From assembly GCA_026389055.1 (NCBI GenBank), contig JAPLIO010000216.1, forward strand, positions 1 through 9,948: a stretch of DNA of 9,948 bases. The letters are read 5' to 3'. The stretch comes from Candidatus Melainabacteria bacterium (GTDB taxonomy: Bacteria; Cyanobacteriota; Vampirovibrionia; Vampirovibrionales; JAJTHC01). The stretch's first letter is position 1, and every line of letters starts with the position of its first letter. Made by a program: the position numbers and the translations under genes. Under the pieces are notes generated by a model. The model saw only the letters and a program-made list of their open reading frames with translations, was not told the origin of the DNA and did no database searches. Below, piece by piece: positions 1-5,996 of this stretch.

Positions 1-1
1 T

Positions 2-166
2 AATGAGAATACGAATGGGTTGTTGCGTCAGTACTTCCCAAAGGGGACGGATTTTGGTATGGTTAGTGAGGCGGAGGTTTTGGTGGTTCAGCGGAAGTTG
101 AATACTCGTCCGAGGAAGTGCTTGGGCTTCAAGACCCCCTTAGAAGTGCTACATGCCGTGGCTTAG
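2..166 (+). CDS. IS30-family transposase, C-terminal 54 residues (5' end outside window)
   Basis: The frame is open from the window edge to TAG at 164-166 and reads NENTNGLLRQYFPKG, then a stretch ending NTRPRKCLGFKTPLEVL. This is the characteristic C-terminus of IS30-family DDE transposases, where the E..NENxNGLxRQYFPK block carries the last catalytic acidic residue and the NxRPRK..GFKTPxE block closes the domain. The catalytic Glu itself should lie just upstream of the window. The enzyme would cut and join the ends of its own element. The stop codon sits at the inner edge of the terminal inverted repeat, as is usual for compact IS elements. It is partial only because the window starts here; whether the full copy is intact cannot be seen. 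Family assignment is secure, exact element unknown. Confidence 0.9.
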   Translation, partial: NENTNGLLRQYFPKGTDFGMVSEAEVLVVQRKLNTRPRKCLGFKTPLEVLHAVA

Positions 167-207
167 CCGCTCCCTCCCTTGTGGAACACTTCTTACTTGA
201 ATCCGCC
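159..207 (+). repeat. Right terminal inverted repeat (IRR) of the IS30-like element
   Basis: The stretch ends in ACTTGAATCCGCC at 207. Its reverse complement, starting GGCGGATTCAAGTAAGAAG, matches the plus strand at 9873-9920 almost base for base over about 47 bases, with only small indels in the C-run (CTCCCTCCC here, CTCCCCC there) and in GGCTTAGCC versus GGCTAGCC. The GATTCAA core near the tip is also found at the tips of IS30-type elements. The outer boundary is placed at 207 because similarity stops there. No target duplication can be assigned, because the partner end of this copy is not in the window. Confidence 0.85.
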
Positions 208-664
208 AAACCAATTATTTAAAGGTTTAGTTACATTAAGCATTTTTAATAGCCTGCCATTGTTTATTAAAGCATGGCAGATTATCATTCGCTTCTTCTT
301 AATCATACCTACCTCACAGTTCCTTGTTCACCTCAATGTTTCGGTATTTAACCTAATGAAATCGCCATTGAACACCCCATCATCACCTTATATCCACACT
401 GAAACGCCCTCTGTTTCTAATGTTGAAATAAAACTTCAACACTTAGCCCAACAACTGGGTTTCTATAGTGTTAATTACTTTTTTTCGGTGGGTGTACTGG
501 TTCTAATGTACCCCGTTTCTGAAAAAACGATTGCTCCGTTACTCAATACCATACTACCTATTAGCCACGCATCGCTTTCAAAAGCCCTTCTTATTTTAAC
601 GGTTATGTATTGGCTACCTATTGCGTGGGATGCCACAAGACGGTGGCATGAAAACGATTTTTAA
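179..664 (+). CDS. Small hydrophobic protein of unknown function, probably 5'-truncated by the IS
   Basis: The frame is open from the transposase stop to TAA at 662-664. The first usable start, TTG at 179, lies inside the IS inverted repeat, so the first ten codons are IS sequence; the first ATG is at 356 and would give a 102-residue protein. Neither start has a clear Shine-Dalgarno sequence. Hydrophobic stretches occur at about residues 14-50, 94-112 and 133-152 of the long reading; the last two look like membrane helices, and the C-terminus is basic/polar (WDATRRWHENDF). The simplest reading is a membrane protein gene whose 5' end was cut off by the IS insertion. Alternatively it is an intact small two-helix protein starting at 356, or a chance frame upstream of 356. 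I do not recognise the family. Confidence 0.45.
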   Translation: MWNTSYLNPPNQLFKGLVTLSIFNSLPLFIKAWQIIIRFFLIIPTSQFLVHLNVSVFNLMKSPLNTPSSPYIHTETPSVSNVEIKLQHLAQQLGFYSVNYFFSVGVLVLMYPVSEKTIAPLLNTILPISHASLSKALLILTVMYWLPIAWDATRRWHENDF

Positions 665-682
665 CTCACTTATCTTTTTACT

Positions 683-740
683 GACCTAACTGACCCTATG
701 AAGCCCTGACTATTTAGACCAAAGACCAAGACCAAAAGGA
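683..740 (+). promoter_or_regulatory. GACC direct-repeat cluster and ribosome binding site ahead of the low-complexity gene
   Basis: GACC occurs at 683, 692, 717, 724 and 730, the last three in near-tandem (GACCAAAGACCAAGACCAAAA). It leads straight into AAGGA at 736-740, a good Shine-Dalgarno sequence 8 bases before the ATG at 749. The Shine-Dalgarno is what fixes the downstream start. The repeated tetramer might bind a regulator or might be chance; no convincing -35/-10 pair was seen in the 84-base gap. Confidence 0.35.
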
Positions 741-748
741 AAATAACC

Positions 749-1456
749 ATGTCCTATCCTATGCTAGCTACTGCTTCCTCCTACGGTAATAACTACAACG
801 CCTACAACGCCCCTTTCTCTTCAGCAAGCAGCTATTATTCTACTGATGGCAATGCTTCTGCTAATGCTAGTTCTAATTCTAACTCCTACAGCCAATCGTT
901 TTCAAACAGTAGTAGCAACAGCTATGGTAGCTTTAATGGCGTACCTTTCAGCTATAGCTCTGGAAACACCGCTCCATTCCCTAGTTTTTCTACGATGTTT
1001 GGGAGCCAATATGCTAGTGGTAATAACGGTTATGATGGTAATTATTATCAGCCATCCCAAAATTGTTTTTCACAACCCCCTTGCCCTCCAATGGATTACC
1101 AAGAGCCTCCTTTCACTTATTACCCTCCTACCCAACACTATCAGCAAGATTATAACTGCTACGAACAAACCCCTATTTACTTCCCAACCATGCCAAACTA
1201 CGGATATGCCTCAAACCCTGATATTCCTTGCCCACCCCAAATGTCAGTGGCTCCGCATGCCCCCAACTATCCACCACCCCCCATGCCAATGCCTGGGTTA
1301 CCTCCTCAAATTACGCCATTTGGTTGCCCTCAACCGCCCACTTGCCCCCCTGCTCCTACTTTTACCGCAATGACGCCTCCTAATGCACCGCCCCAACCGC
1401 CTGCATTTTATTGCCCACCAATAAACCCTTTTCGGTGTGATTATCCTACAGCGTAA
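749..1456 (+). CDS. Low-complexity, lysine-free Ser/Asn/Tyr- and Pro/Tyr/Cys-rich protein
   Basis: This is a 235-residue protein of unknown function. Residues 1 to about 98 are dominated by Ser, Asn, Tyr, Gly and Ala; residues 99-235 by Pro, Tyr, Gln and Cys, with PPPP and CPP motifs. Reading the whole protein, I find no lysine and no tryptophan, a single arginine near the C-terminus (PFRCDYPTA), few acidic residues, and eight cysteines, all in the second half. There is no signal peptide, membrane helix or globular-looking segment, so it is predicted to be disordered. Such compositions occur in surface or coat proteins, adhesive matrices and phase-separating proteins, but no role can be assigned. 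The good Shine-Dalgarno (AAGGA) and the hairpin just after the stop support a real gene. A second long frame (846-1373) overlaps in another phase and is taken as its shadow. Confidence 0.75.
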   Translation: MSYPMLATASSYGNNYNAYNAPFSSASSYYSTDGNASANASSNSNSYSQSFSNSSSNSYGSFNGVPFSYSSGNTAPFPSFSTMFGSQYASGNNGYDGNYYQPSQNCFSQPPCPPMDYQEPPFTYYPPTQHYQQDYNCYEQTPIYFPTMPNYGYASNPDIPCPPQMSVAPHAPNYPPPPMPMPGLPPQITPFGCPQPPTCPPAPTFTAMTPPNAPPQPPAFYCPPINPFRCDYPTA

Positions 1457-1482
1457 GACAATATTTTAAATAATAAACCTTG

Positions 1483-1512
1483 AAACGGGCGAACATATTA
1501 GTTCGCCCGTTT
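1483..1512. terminator. Bidirectional rho-independent-type terminator between convergent genes
   Basis: There is a perfect 12-base stem: AAACGGGCGAAC at 1483-1494 pairs with GTTCGCCCGTTT at 1501-1512 around the loop ATATTA. A-rich sequence before it and TTTTAAAG after it give a short T tract in either direction. It sits 27 bases after the plus-strand stop at 1456 and 20 bases after the minus-strand stop at 1532, exactly where a shared terminator belongs. The GGGCG...CGCCC core resembles the palindromic repeat units elsewhere in the window. Confidence 0.8.
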
Positions 1513-1531
1513 TAAAGTTTTAACCAACGTT

Positions 1532-2560
1532 CTACAAAAACCGACATAGGCTTCCTTGCCGAGTGCCTCTTCTCGCGAAAGTTTCATCAATGGCTTGCAT
1601 CACTTCTCTGCGTTGCCCTGCCATCCACTTGGGAGCTACCACATGTTTGAAATGCCCATTGCCCGCCACCCGATGAATGACACAACTGGGGTGTAGCCGT
1701 TCAATAAAATCCACACAAGTTTCAACGTAAGTTTCAAAACTCATACTTTCCCATAAACCTGCTTTGTATTGTTCGGCAATACGGGTATTTTCCATGGCTA
1801 CTAGCATGTGAATTTTAACGCCGTTTACTTTCAATTCCGCTAATTTATCAGCGGTTTGCATCATTTGTTCCCAAGTTTCACCGGGCATGCCAATGATTAC
1901 ATGAATGCAATGGTCAATTTGTCGTTGCGTTGTCCACTGGTACGCCTGCAGAAAATCTTCAACCGTTTCACACCGATTAACTCGCTCTAACGAGGTATTA
2001 TGAATGGTTTGCAACCCGTATTCCACGCTTACATAGGGTAGTGTTTCGCTTTTGTAGCTGGCAATTAAATCCAGTTTGGCTTCATCCACACAATCTGGGC
2101 GGGTAGAAATAGCCAACCCCACCACATCAGGATGGGCGTTAATGGCTTCATCGTACAGTTTTTTAAGTCGTTCAATGCGGCTATAGGTGTTGGTGTACGA
2201 TTGAAAATAGGCGATAAACTTTTGGGCTTTAAATCGGCTTCGGCGGTGTTCAATATTGGCGAGTAATTGTTCGGTAATATTGGTTTTCTTGGGGTTAGTT
2301 CGGGAAGAAGAGCCTGTTTCATCGCAAAACGTACAGCCCCCAACGCCTTTGGTACCATCCATGTTAGGGCAGGTAAAGCCGCCATCAAGGCTTACTTTGT
2401 ACACCCTACACCCGAATAATTCTTGTAAATAGTTGTTATACGTTCGGTAAAAGCCTGTTGAAGGGGTGGTTGCTAACGGGCGGATGCAATCCGTCCCTAC
2501 TGAAGTGGTTATTATTGATTGTGGGGGAGGATTGCATCCGCCCGTTTCAACTAGTGTCAT
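1532..2560 (-). CDS. YhcC-type (TIGR01212-like) radical SAM protein with a repeat-encoded N-terminus
   Basis: This 342-residue protein is a radical SAM iron-sulphur enzyme. Cysteines C64, C76 and C79 (CPNMDGTKGVGGCTFC) form the cluster-binding set with the wide first spacing seen in the YhcC/TIGR01212 family rather than CxxxCxxC. Further family blocks are STRPDC, VEYGLQTIHNTSLERVNR and HVIIGMPGETWEQ. The substrate of this family is not established to my knowledge. Family similarity begins near residue 37 (FYRTYNNYLQELFGCRVYKVSLDGG). Residues 5-29 are encoded by an inverted repeat (2475-2546). No ATG, GTG or TTG lies between the repeat and the conserved domain, so the ATG at 2560 is the only ordinary start, although its Shine-Dalgarno (AGGA about 15 bases away) is poor. 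It follows bioD after 21 bases in the same direction and frame, probably as an operon. Confidence 0.85.
   Translation of the reverse strand: MTLVETGGCNPPPQSIITTSVGTDCIRPLATTPSTGFYRTYNNYLQELFGCRVYKVSLDGGFTCPNMDGTKGVGGCTFCDETGSSSRTNPKKTNITEQLLANIEHRRSRFKAQKFIAYFQSYTNTYSRIERLKKLYDEAINAHPDVVGLAISTRPDCVDEAKLDLIASYKSETLPYVSVEYGLQTIHNTSLERVNRCETVEDFLQAYQWTTQRQIDHCIHVIIGMPGETWEQMMQTADKLAELKVNGVKIHMLVAMENTRIAEQYKAGLWESMSFETYVETCVDFIERLHPSCVIHRVAGNGHFKHVVAPKWMAGQRREVMQAIDETFARRGTRQGSLCRFL
2475..2546. repeat. Palindromic interspersed repeat (copy A) inside the radical SAM coding region
   Basis: The arms AACGGGCGGATGCAATCC (2475-2492) and GGATTGCATCCGCCCGTT (2529-2546) are perfect reverse complements over 18 bases, around a 36-base centre. 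On the minus strand the part at 2478-2500 reads GTAGGGACGGATTGCATCC followed by GCCC. This is the same kind of unit (GTAGGG + short palindrome + CC) as the intergenic copy at 5997-6062. Each unit holds its own small palindrome (CGGAT TGC ATCCG). The repeat keeps the minus-strand frame open and encodes residues 5-29 of the radical SAM protein. Confidence 0.8.
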
Positions 2561-2581
2561 AAGAAAAGAGTAGCGTCCTAT

Positions 2582-3415
2582 TTAATGAAGCGTACCACAC
2601 CCGCACTGGCTGTTGTGTGTGTGTGGGAAGAAGGAATCTGTGCTCGTAAAGCCATTGGGGTTAGGGGTATCTTTTGAAAGATACCGTTGTTGTTGGGCTA
2701 GAAATTCGGCGTACCAATCGCTGGTATCTTCTAGTGAAATTTGCCGAACATCCTGAATAAACGGTAGGCTTGGCCAAAGGGGTGTGCCTGAATATTTAGC
2801 TAATTCACTGGCGACTGTTCTAACGGCAAGCGTATTTTTTTCTTCAAAACTGAGAGGGGTAGCTCCTTCGTTGATGAGAATACCGCAGGGGCTAATGCCT
2901 CTGCCTCGAAGCACTTCAATACTCATCAGGGTATGGTTGATGGTACCTAAATTGGGGCGGGTAACTACCAAAGCGGGTAGCTTTAAGTGCCGAATAAGAT
3001 CTGCCATAAATAGGTATTTACGAATGGGGCAAAGCACGCCACCAGCCCCTTCTACCAATACCACATCATGCGTAACTTGTAGGGCTTGAAAATCAGCAAT
3101 TAGCTGATGAAACGAAATTTCGTCGTGGTGGTCTGCTACACTGGGGGCAGCGGGTTCTGGAAATAGATAGCTGGTTTTAAGTGTTAGCTTTTCGGGGAAG
3201 TTCCATAACTTTCCTGCCCAATAGGCATCGCCTTCTTCAAGGCAAGTAACACCTGTTTGTACAGGCTTGTAAATAGCCACGGTTTTGCCTAAGGCTAGCC
3301 ATACGCCTGCTATCCAAGCGGTTACAAATGTTTTACCAACATCCGTATCTGTGCCTGTAATAAAAAGTTGTTGCGGAAATTGTTCAAATAATTTAGCCGT
3401 AGAAAAGGGGTGCAT
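2582..3415 (-). CDS. bioD: ATP-dependent dethiobiotin synthetase
   Basis: BioD closes the ureido ring of dethiobiotin from 7,8-diaminopelargonic acid, CO2 and ATP in the cytosol, the penultimate step of biotin synthesis. Using the ATG at 3415 (277 residues), the P-loop GTDTDVGKT is at residues 21-29, the catalytic/substrate motif KPVQTGV at 50-56, and EGAGGVLCP at 122-130; all are diagnostic. The frame also allows a TTG start at 3454 (290 residues), but that adds 13 residues with no Shine-Dalgarno, and family members start close to the P-loop. The last 35-40 residues extend past the usual BioD fold and end in a His/Cys-rich tail (HTHNSQCGCGTLH), partly encoded by a (CA)6 run. No other bio genes are in the window. 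It leads a two-gene minus-strand unit with the radical SAM gene and is divergent from the sigma factor. Confidence 0.93.
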   Translation of the reverse strand: MHPFSTAKLFEQFPQQLFITGTDTDVGKTFVTAWIAGVWLALGKTVAIYKPVQTGVTCLEEGDAYWAGKLWNFPEKLTLKTSYLFPEPAAPSVADHHDEISFHQLIADFQALQVTHDVVLVEGAGGVLCPIRKYLFMADLIRHLKLPALVVTRPNLGTINHTLMSIEVLRGRGISPCGILINEGATPLSFEEKNTLAVRTVASELAKYSGTPLWPSLPFIQDVRQISLEDTSDWYAEFLAQQQRYLSKDTPNPNGFTSTDSFFPHTHNSQCGCGTLH

Positions 3416-3559
3416 TAGCAAGCCAAGCCTTTCATTCAGAACACTTTTAACCAATATAGTTTAACAAAAACGCAACTAAAACGCTATAACCTTAGATAAA
3501 TGAAATCGTAACATCACCTACTTAACGGAAATCGACTCTTTACTTTGTATAAAATAATG

Positions 3560-3592
3560 ATAAATTGTTTATAATCAATTTATAGACAATTT
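3560..3592. promoter_or_regulatory. Nested AT-rich inverted repeats over a TATAAT box, upstream of the sigma-factor gene
   Basis: In the 244-base divergent gap between bioD and the sigma gene, ATAAATTG (3560-3567) and CAATTTAT (3576-3583) form a perfect 8-base inverted repeat. Its 8-base centre contains TATAAT (3570-3575). A second pair, TAAATTGT (3561-3568) and ACAATTTA (3585-3592), overlaps it. This layout suits an operator covering a -10 box. The best -35 match, TTGTAT at 3545-3550, is 19 bases away, so the promoter call is weak. The rest of the gap shows nothing I recognise. Confidence 0.4.
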
Positions 3593-3659
3593 AACCAAGT
3601 AGCAAATAATTTTTATGTTTTTTTAAGACTTAATTGACGGGTTAGGACTTTTTTCGTTA

Positions 3660-4682
3660 ATGATGATGATGACTTCTAATTTGCCAAATCCAGCTTCATT
3701 GCCCTCTTCTTCAAAAAAGGTGGTTGCCCCTTCTGCTAAACAAGCTAAAGCCATGTCTCTTTCGCATTCGGAAGTGTTGCACGTGGTTGCTTCTGAAGTA
3801 GATAATGATGAAGACCAACAGCCAGAAGTCCCAGAGGCAGAAGTGGCGGTTAAGGTTCAAATTAACGAGTCTTGGAATCAGTATTCCAGTTATTTGGTGC
3901 GTCAGCAAAAAGCCAAAGCCCAGCAAGATATTCAAGAATTATGGATGACTTTTCAAAAACAACGCGATAATGTAAAGCTTCGTGATGGGCTGGTGATGCA
4001 CTACATTCATTTGGTACGGTATGCGGTAAGTAGATTACCACTGAATCTGCCTAGTAGTATTTCAACCGATGATTTAATGAGCTTTGGCACCATTGGCTTA
4101 TTGGAAGCCGTTAAACGGTTTGACCCTAGTCGTGGATTGAAGTTTGAAACCTATGCCACCAACCGTATTCGGGGCGAAATTATCGACCAGCTTCGGAGCC
4201 AAGATTGGGTGCCTCGGGGCGTGCGTAAACGCAATAAGTTGTTGATGGAAGCCATCGCTACGCTAGAAGTGGATTTAGGGCGTAACCCTACGGAAGCCGA
4301 AATAGCCGCAGCGTTAGGTGTTACCAAGGTGAAATTGCAAGCCATTTTAGCGGAAAGCACCCAATTGTTACTTTCGTTAGATGAGCAGTTGGGGTCGGAT
4401 TCTGATGGGTCTTCCCTTTCGTTATTGGATACGGTGGCTGATAAGGTAACCCTTCACCCTGAAGCTCAGCTTGAAAATGGCGATACTCGGCTTCGCTTGG
4501 CGGAATCAATTAACGCCTTACCTGAGCGAGAAAAATTATTGATAGCCCTTTATTATCAAGAAAACATGACCCTTCGGGAAATTGGCGATATTATTAACGT
4601 ATCTGAATCTCGGGTTTGTCAGTTGCATGCTCAAGCCTTATTACGGTTGCGTCAAAAACTATCAAAGTTAATGGTGAATTAG
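3660..4682 (+). CDS. Sigma-28 class RNA polymerase sigma factor (FliA/WhiG type) with N-terminal extension
   Basis: It directs RNA polymerase to an alternative promoter class. In the 340 residues, region 2 runs from about 95 to 191 (LVMHYIHLVRYAVSRLP, DDLMSFGTIGLLEAVKRFD, FETYATNRIRGEIIDQLRSQ, DWVPRGVRKR). Region 3 is at about 192-260 (LGRNPTEAEIAAALGV) and region 4 at about 280-337, with helix-turn-helix TLREIGDIINVSESRVCQLH. The DWVPRxVR block is typical of FliA/WhiG/SigD proteins. Family members usually begin near the residue-95 equivalent and are about 240-260 aa long; here about 90 polar residues precede, including an acidic stretch EVDNDEDQQPEVPEAE. Four ATG codons in tandem start the frame; AGGA at 3644-3647 is 12 bases off, so initiation looks weak. 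No flagellar genes are nearby. The next gene is a likely anti-sigma/kinase partner. Confidence 0.92.
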   Translation: MMMMTSNLPNPASLPSSSKKVVAPSAKQAKAMSLSHSEVLHVVASEVDNDEDQQPEVPEAEVAVKVQINESWNQYSSYLVRQQKAKAQQDIQELWMTFQKQRDNVKLRDGLVMHYIHLVRYAVSRLPLNLPSSISTDDLMSFGTIGLLEAVKRFDPSRGLKFETYATNRIRGEIIDQLRSQDWVPRGVRKRNKLLMEAIATLEVDLGRNPTEAEIAAALGVTKVKLQAILAESTQLLLSLDEQLGSDSDGSSLSLLDTVADKVTLHPEAQLENGDTRLRLAESINALPEREKLLIALYYQENMTLREIGDIINVSESRVCQLHAQALLRLRQKLSKLMVN

Positions 4683-4731
4683 GCGTGCGGGTTCTGTTTT
4701 TCGTGTGTTGGTAGGAAATAGCTTTTTTTGA

Positions 4732-4759
4732 TTCAGTTTAGTACTGTGTTTGCCGAAAA
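4732..4759 (+). promoter_or_regulatory. Candidate sigma-28-type promoter ahead of the receiver/ATPase gene
   Basis: TTCAGTTT (4732-4739) matches six of eight bases of the classical -35 TAAAGTTT, and GCCGAAAA (4752-4759) matches seven of eight bases of the -10 GCCGATAA. They are separated by 12 bases (11 is usual). It lies in the 162-base gap between the sigma gene and the gene beginning at 4845. If real, the sigma factor would drive expression of its own neighbour. The call is by eye from the known consensus; this lineage's consensus may differ. Confidence 0.4.
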
Positions 4760-4844
4760 TAGAATTAAAGATGATACGCTTTAACTTGACCGAGTTTTAA
4801 AGTTTTTATTAAAAGCTTGAACTCAATAGAAAGTTTTAATAACA

Positions 4845-5867
4845 ATGGCAACTAAACGAACTTTATCTAGCCGAATTGGTTCTTCAATTTACAAACATGA
4901 TGTTAATTTTCATTATGAATTGATTTGGGTTGAGCCGTGTTTGGAAATTAGAGAAACCTATAAAGAATGGATTCATGAACATTCGCCAGGGTTTGAATTT
5001 GTTTCGGTTGCCAATTTAGTGGAAGCTAAAGCATTTTTAGATACCCTGCCTAAAACGGAACATGTAGTGGTTTTGTTGGAGCCGATTGGTATTGAAGGTG
5101 GAGAAGAAGCCTTAACGACGTTTGCAGAAGACTTAAAATCTTTTAGAGATTCTGAATTGATTTTCTTAACAGAACATGTTCCTGATGACTATATTGTATT
5201 AGGTAAAAAATTGGGTGTTCATAATGTGTTGGCTAAAAGTGTAACGTCTCGGTCAGACTGGCTGGAAAAAGAATTTGTATGGACGCTACACCCTTCAACG
5301 GAAAAAGCTATTAGTTTGGAAACATTAGTACCAGAGCCCACTTATCAAGAAACCATGACGATTGCCTGTAGCGATGATATTCAAAAGGTGTTTCAACAGA
5401 CCATTCATTTAGTTGAAAAATTGATTTCTGAAGAGATGTCGTTTGAAATTGGTACCACATTGATGGAAGCTTTTACCAATGCCGTTTACCATGGCAATGT
5501 GAATGAAAAAGGTGAACAAGTTTTCGAAAAAGGTAGTTTTGTTGAGGCACTGGCACCCAATCAAACGGTAGATGTTACCTTTGCCATGAACACCGAATGC
5601 TTTGCCCTTTCTATTACAGACCAAGGCGGTAGCCTAACCGCCGAAGTGGTTATGTACTGGTTAGAACGCAACGTAACAGGCGAAGGTGTTTTTGATACGG
5701 GTGGGCGTGGCTTATTCTTAATGCACTGTTTGATGGATAGATTGCTTATTCGTATTATTCCTCAAAAGAAGACTGAAATATTCTTGTTTAAGGAATACAA
5801 CGTACCTGAAGGTAGAACCCCGCTAGCGGGATTGGCAAATAAGCCCTTACTTATTAGTATTGAATAA
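4845..5867 (+). CDS. Pseudo-receiver plus RsbW/SpoIIAB-type ATPase: probable anti-sigma or partner-switch kinase
   Basis: This is a 340-residue protein in two parts. Residues about 24-134 follow the order of a response-regulator receiver: strand 1 LIWVEPC (E30), strand 3 VVVLLEPIG (E79 where the phospho-accepting Asp belongs), LIFLTEH (T109) and VLAKSVT (K131). Residues about 170-315 are a GHKL ATPase of the anti-sigma kinase type: N box EAFTNAVYHGN (208-218), ITDQGG (257-262, D259), and GGRGLFLMHCLMD (286-298). There is no histidine-kinase dimerisation helix. RsbW/SpoIIAB proteins bind sigma factors and phosphorylate STAS antagonists, so the gene directly after a sigma-28 gene is a natural regulator; that role is inference. 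No STAS protein or phosphatase is in the window. The Shine-Dalgarno is weak (AGAAAG). The last 25 residues are an extra tail. Confidence 0.82.
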   Translation: MATKRTLSSRIGSSIYKHDVNFHYELIWVEPCLEIRETYKEWIHEHSPGFEFVSVANLVEAKAFLDTLPKTEHVVVLLEPIGIEGGEEALTTFAEDLKSFRDSELIFLTEHVPDDYIVLGKKLGVHNVLAKSVTSRSDWLEKEFVWTLHPSTEKAISLETLVPEPTYQETMTIACSDDIQKVFQQTIHLVEKLISEEMSFEIGTTLMEAFTNAVYHGNVNEKGEQVFEKGSFVEALAPNQTVDVTFAMNTECFALSITDQGGSLTAEVVMYWLERNVTGEGVFDTGGRGLFLMHCLMDRLLIRIIPQKKTEIFLFKEYNVPEGRTPLAGLANKPLLISIE

Positions 5868-5910
5868 CTTCATTGGTTGCTAGCAAACCATCTTTCAAGT
5901 ACCCTTACAT

Positions 5911-5946
5911 GTAGCGTCTTCTGTAGTAGATGGACGCTACTTTTTT
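5911..5946 (+). terminator. Rho-independent terminator after the receiver/ATPase gene
   Basis: GTAGCGTC (5911-5918) pairs perfectly with GACGCTAC (5933-5940) around a 14-base loop, followed at once by TTTTTT (5941-5946). It lies 44 bases after the stop at 5867 and should end the sigma/ATPase transcript before metH. Confidence 0.8.
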
Positions 5947-5996
5947 GTTTCGGGACGCCTGTTTTTTTTACTATAGTGTTTTAAATGATTCTTTTC

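Larger units (their letters stand above)
1..207 (+). mobile_element. 3' end of an IS30-like insertion sequence (partial)
   Basis: This holds the transposase C-terminus plus IRR. It has the same orientation as the element entering at 9873, so the 9.67 kb between them is bracketed by direct copies. Confidence 0.85.

Noticed and set aside
846..1373. A 175-codon open frame overlapping the low-complexity gene in another phase
   Set aside because: No Shine-Dalgarno. Its openness follows from the biased codons of the 749-1456 gene, which has the better ribosome site and terminator placement.
2568..2578. Minus-strand GGACGCTACTCTTTT between bioD and the radical SAM gene, like the right arm and T tract of the terminator at 5933-5946
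   Set aside because: No matching left arm is found close upstream on the minus strand, so it is not called as a terminator; the resemblance may be chance.
4796..4803. TAAAGTTT, a perfect sigma-28 -35 box, near 4797-4805
   Set aside because: Eleven bases downstream the sequence is TTGAACTC, with no resemblance to GCCGATAA, so a -10 is missing.
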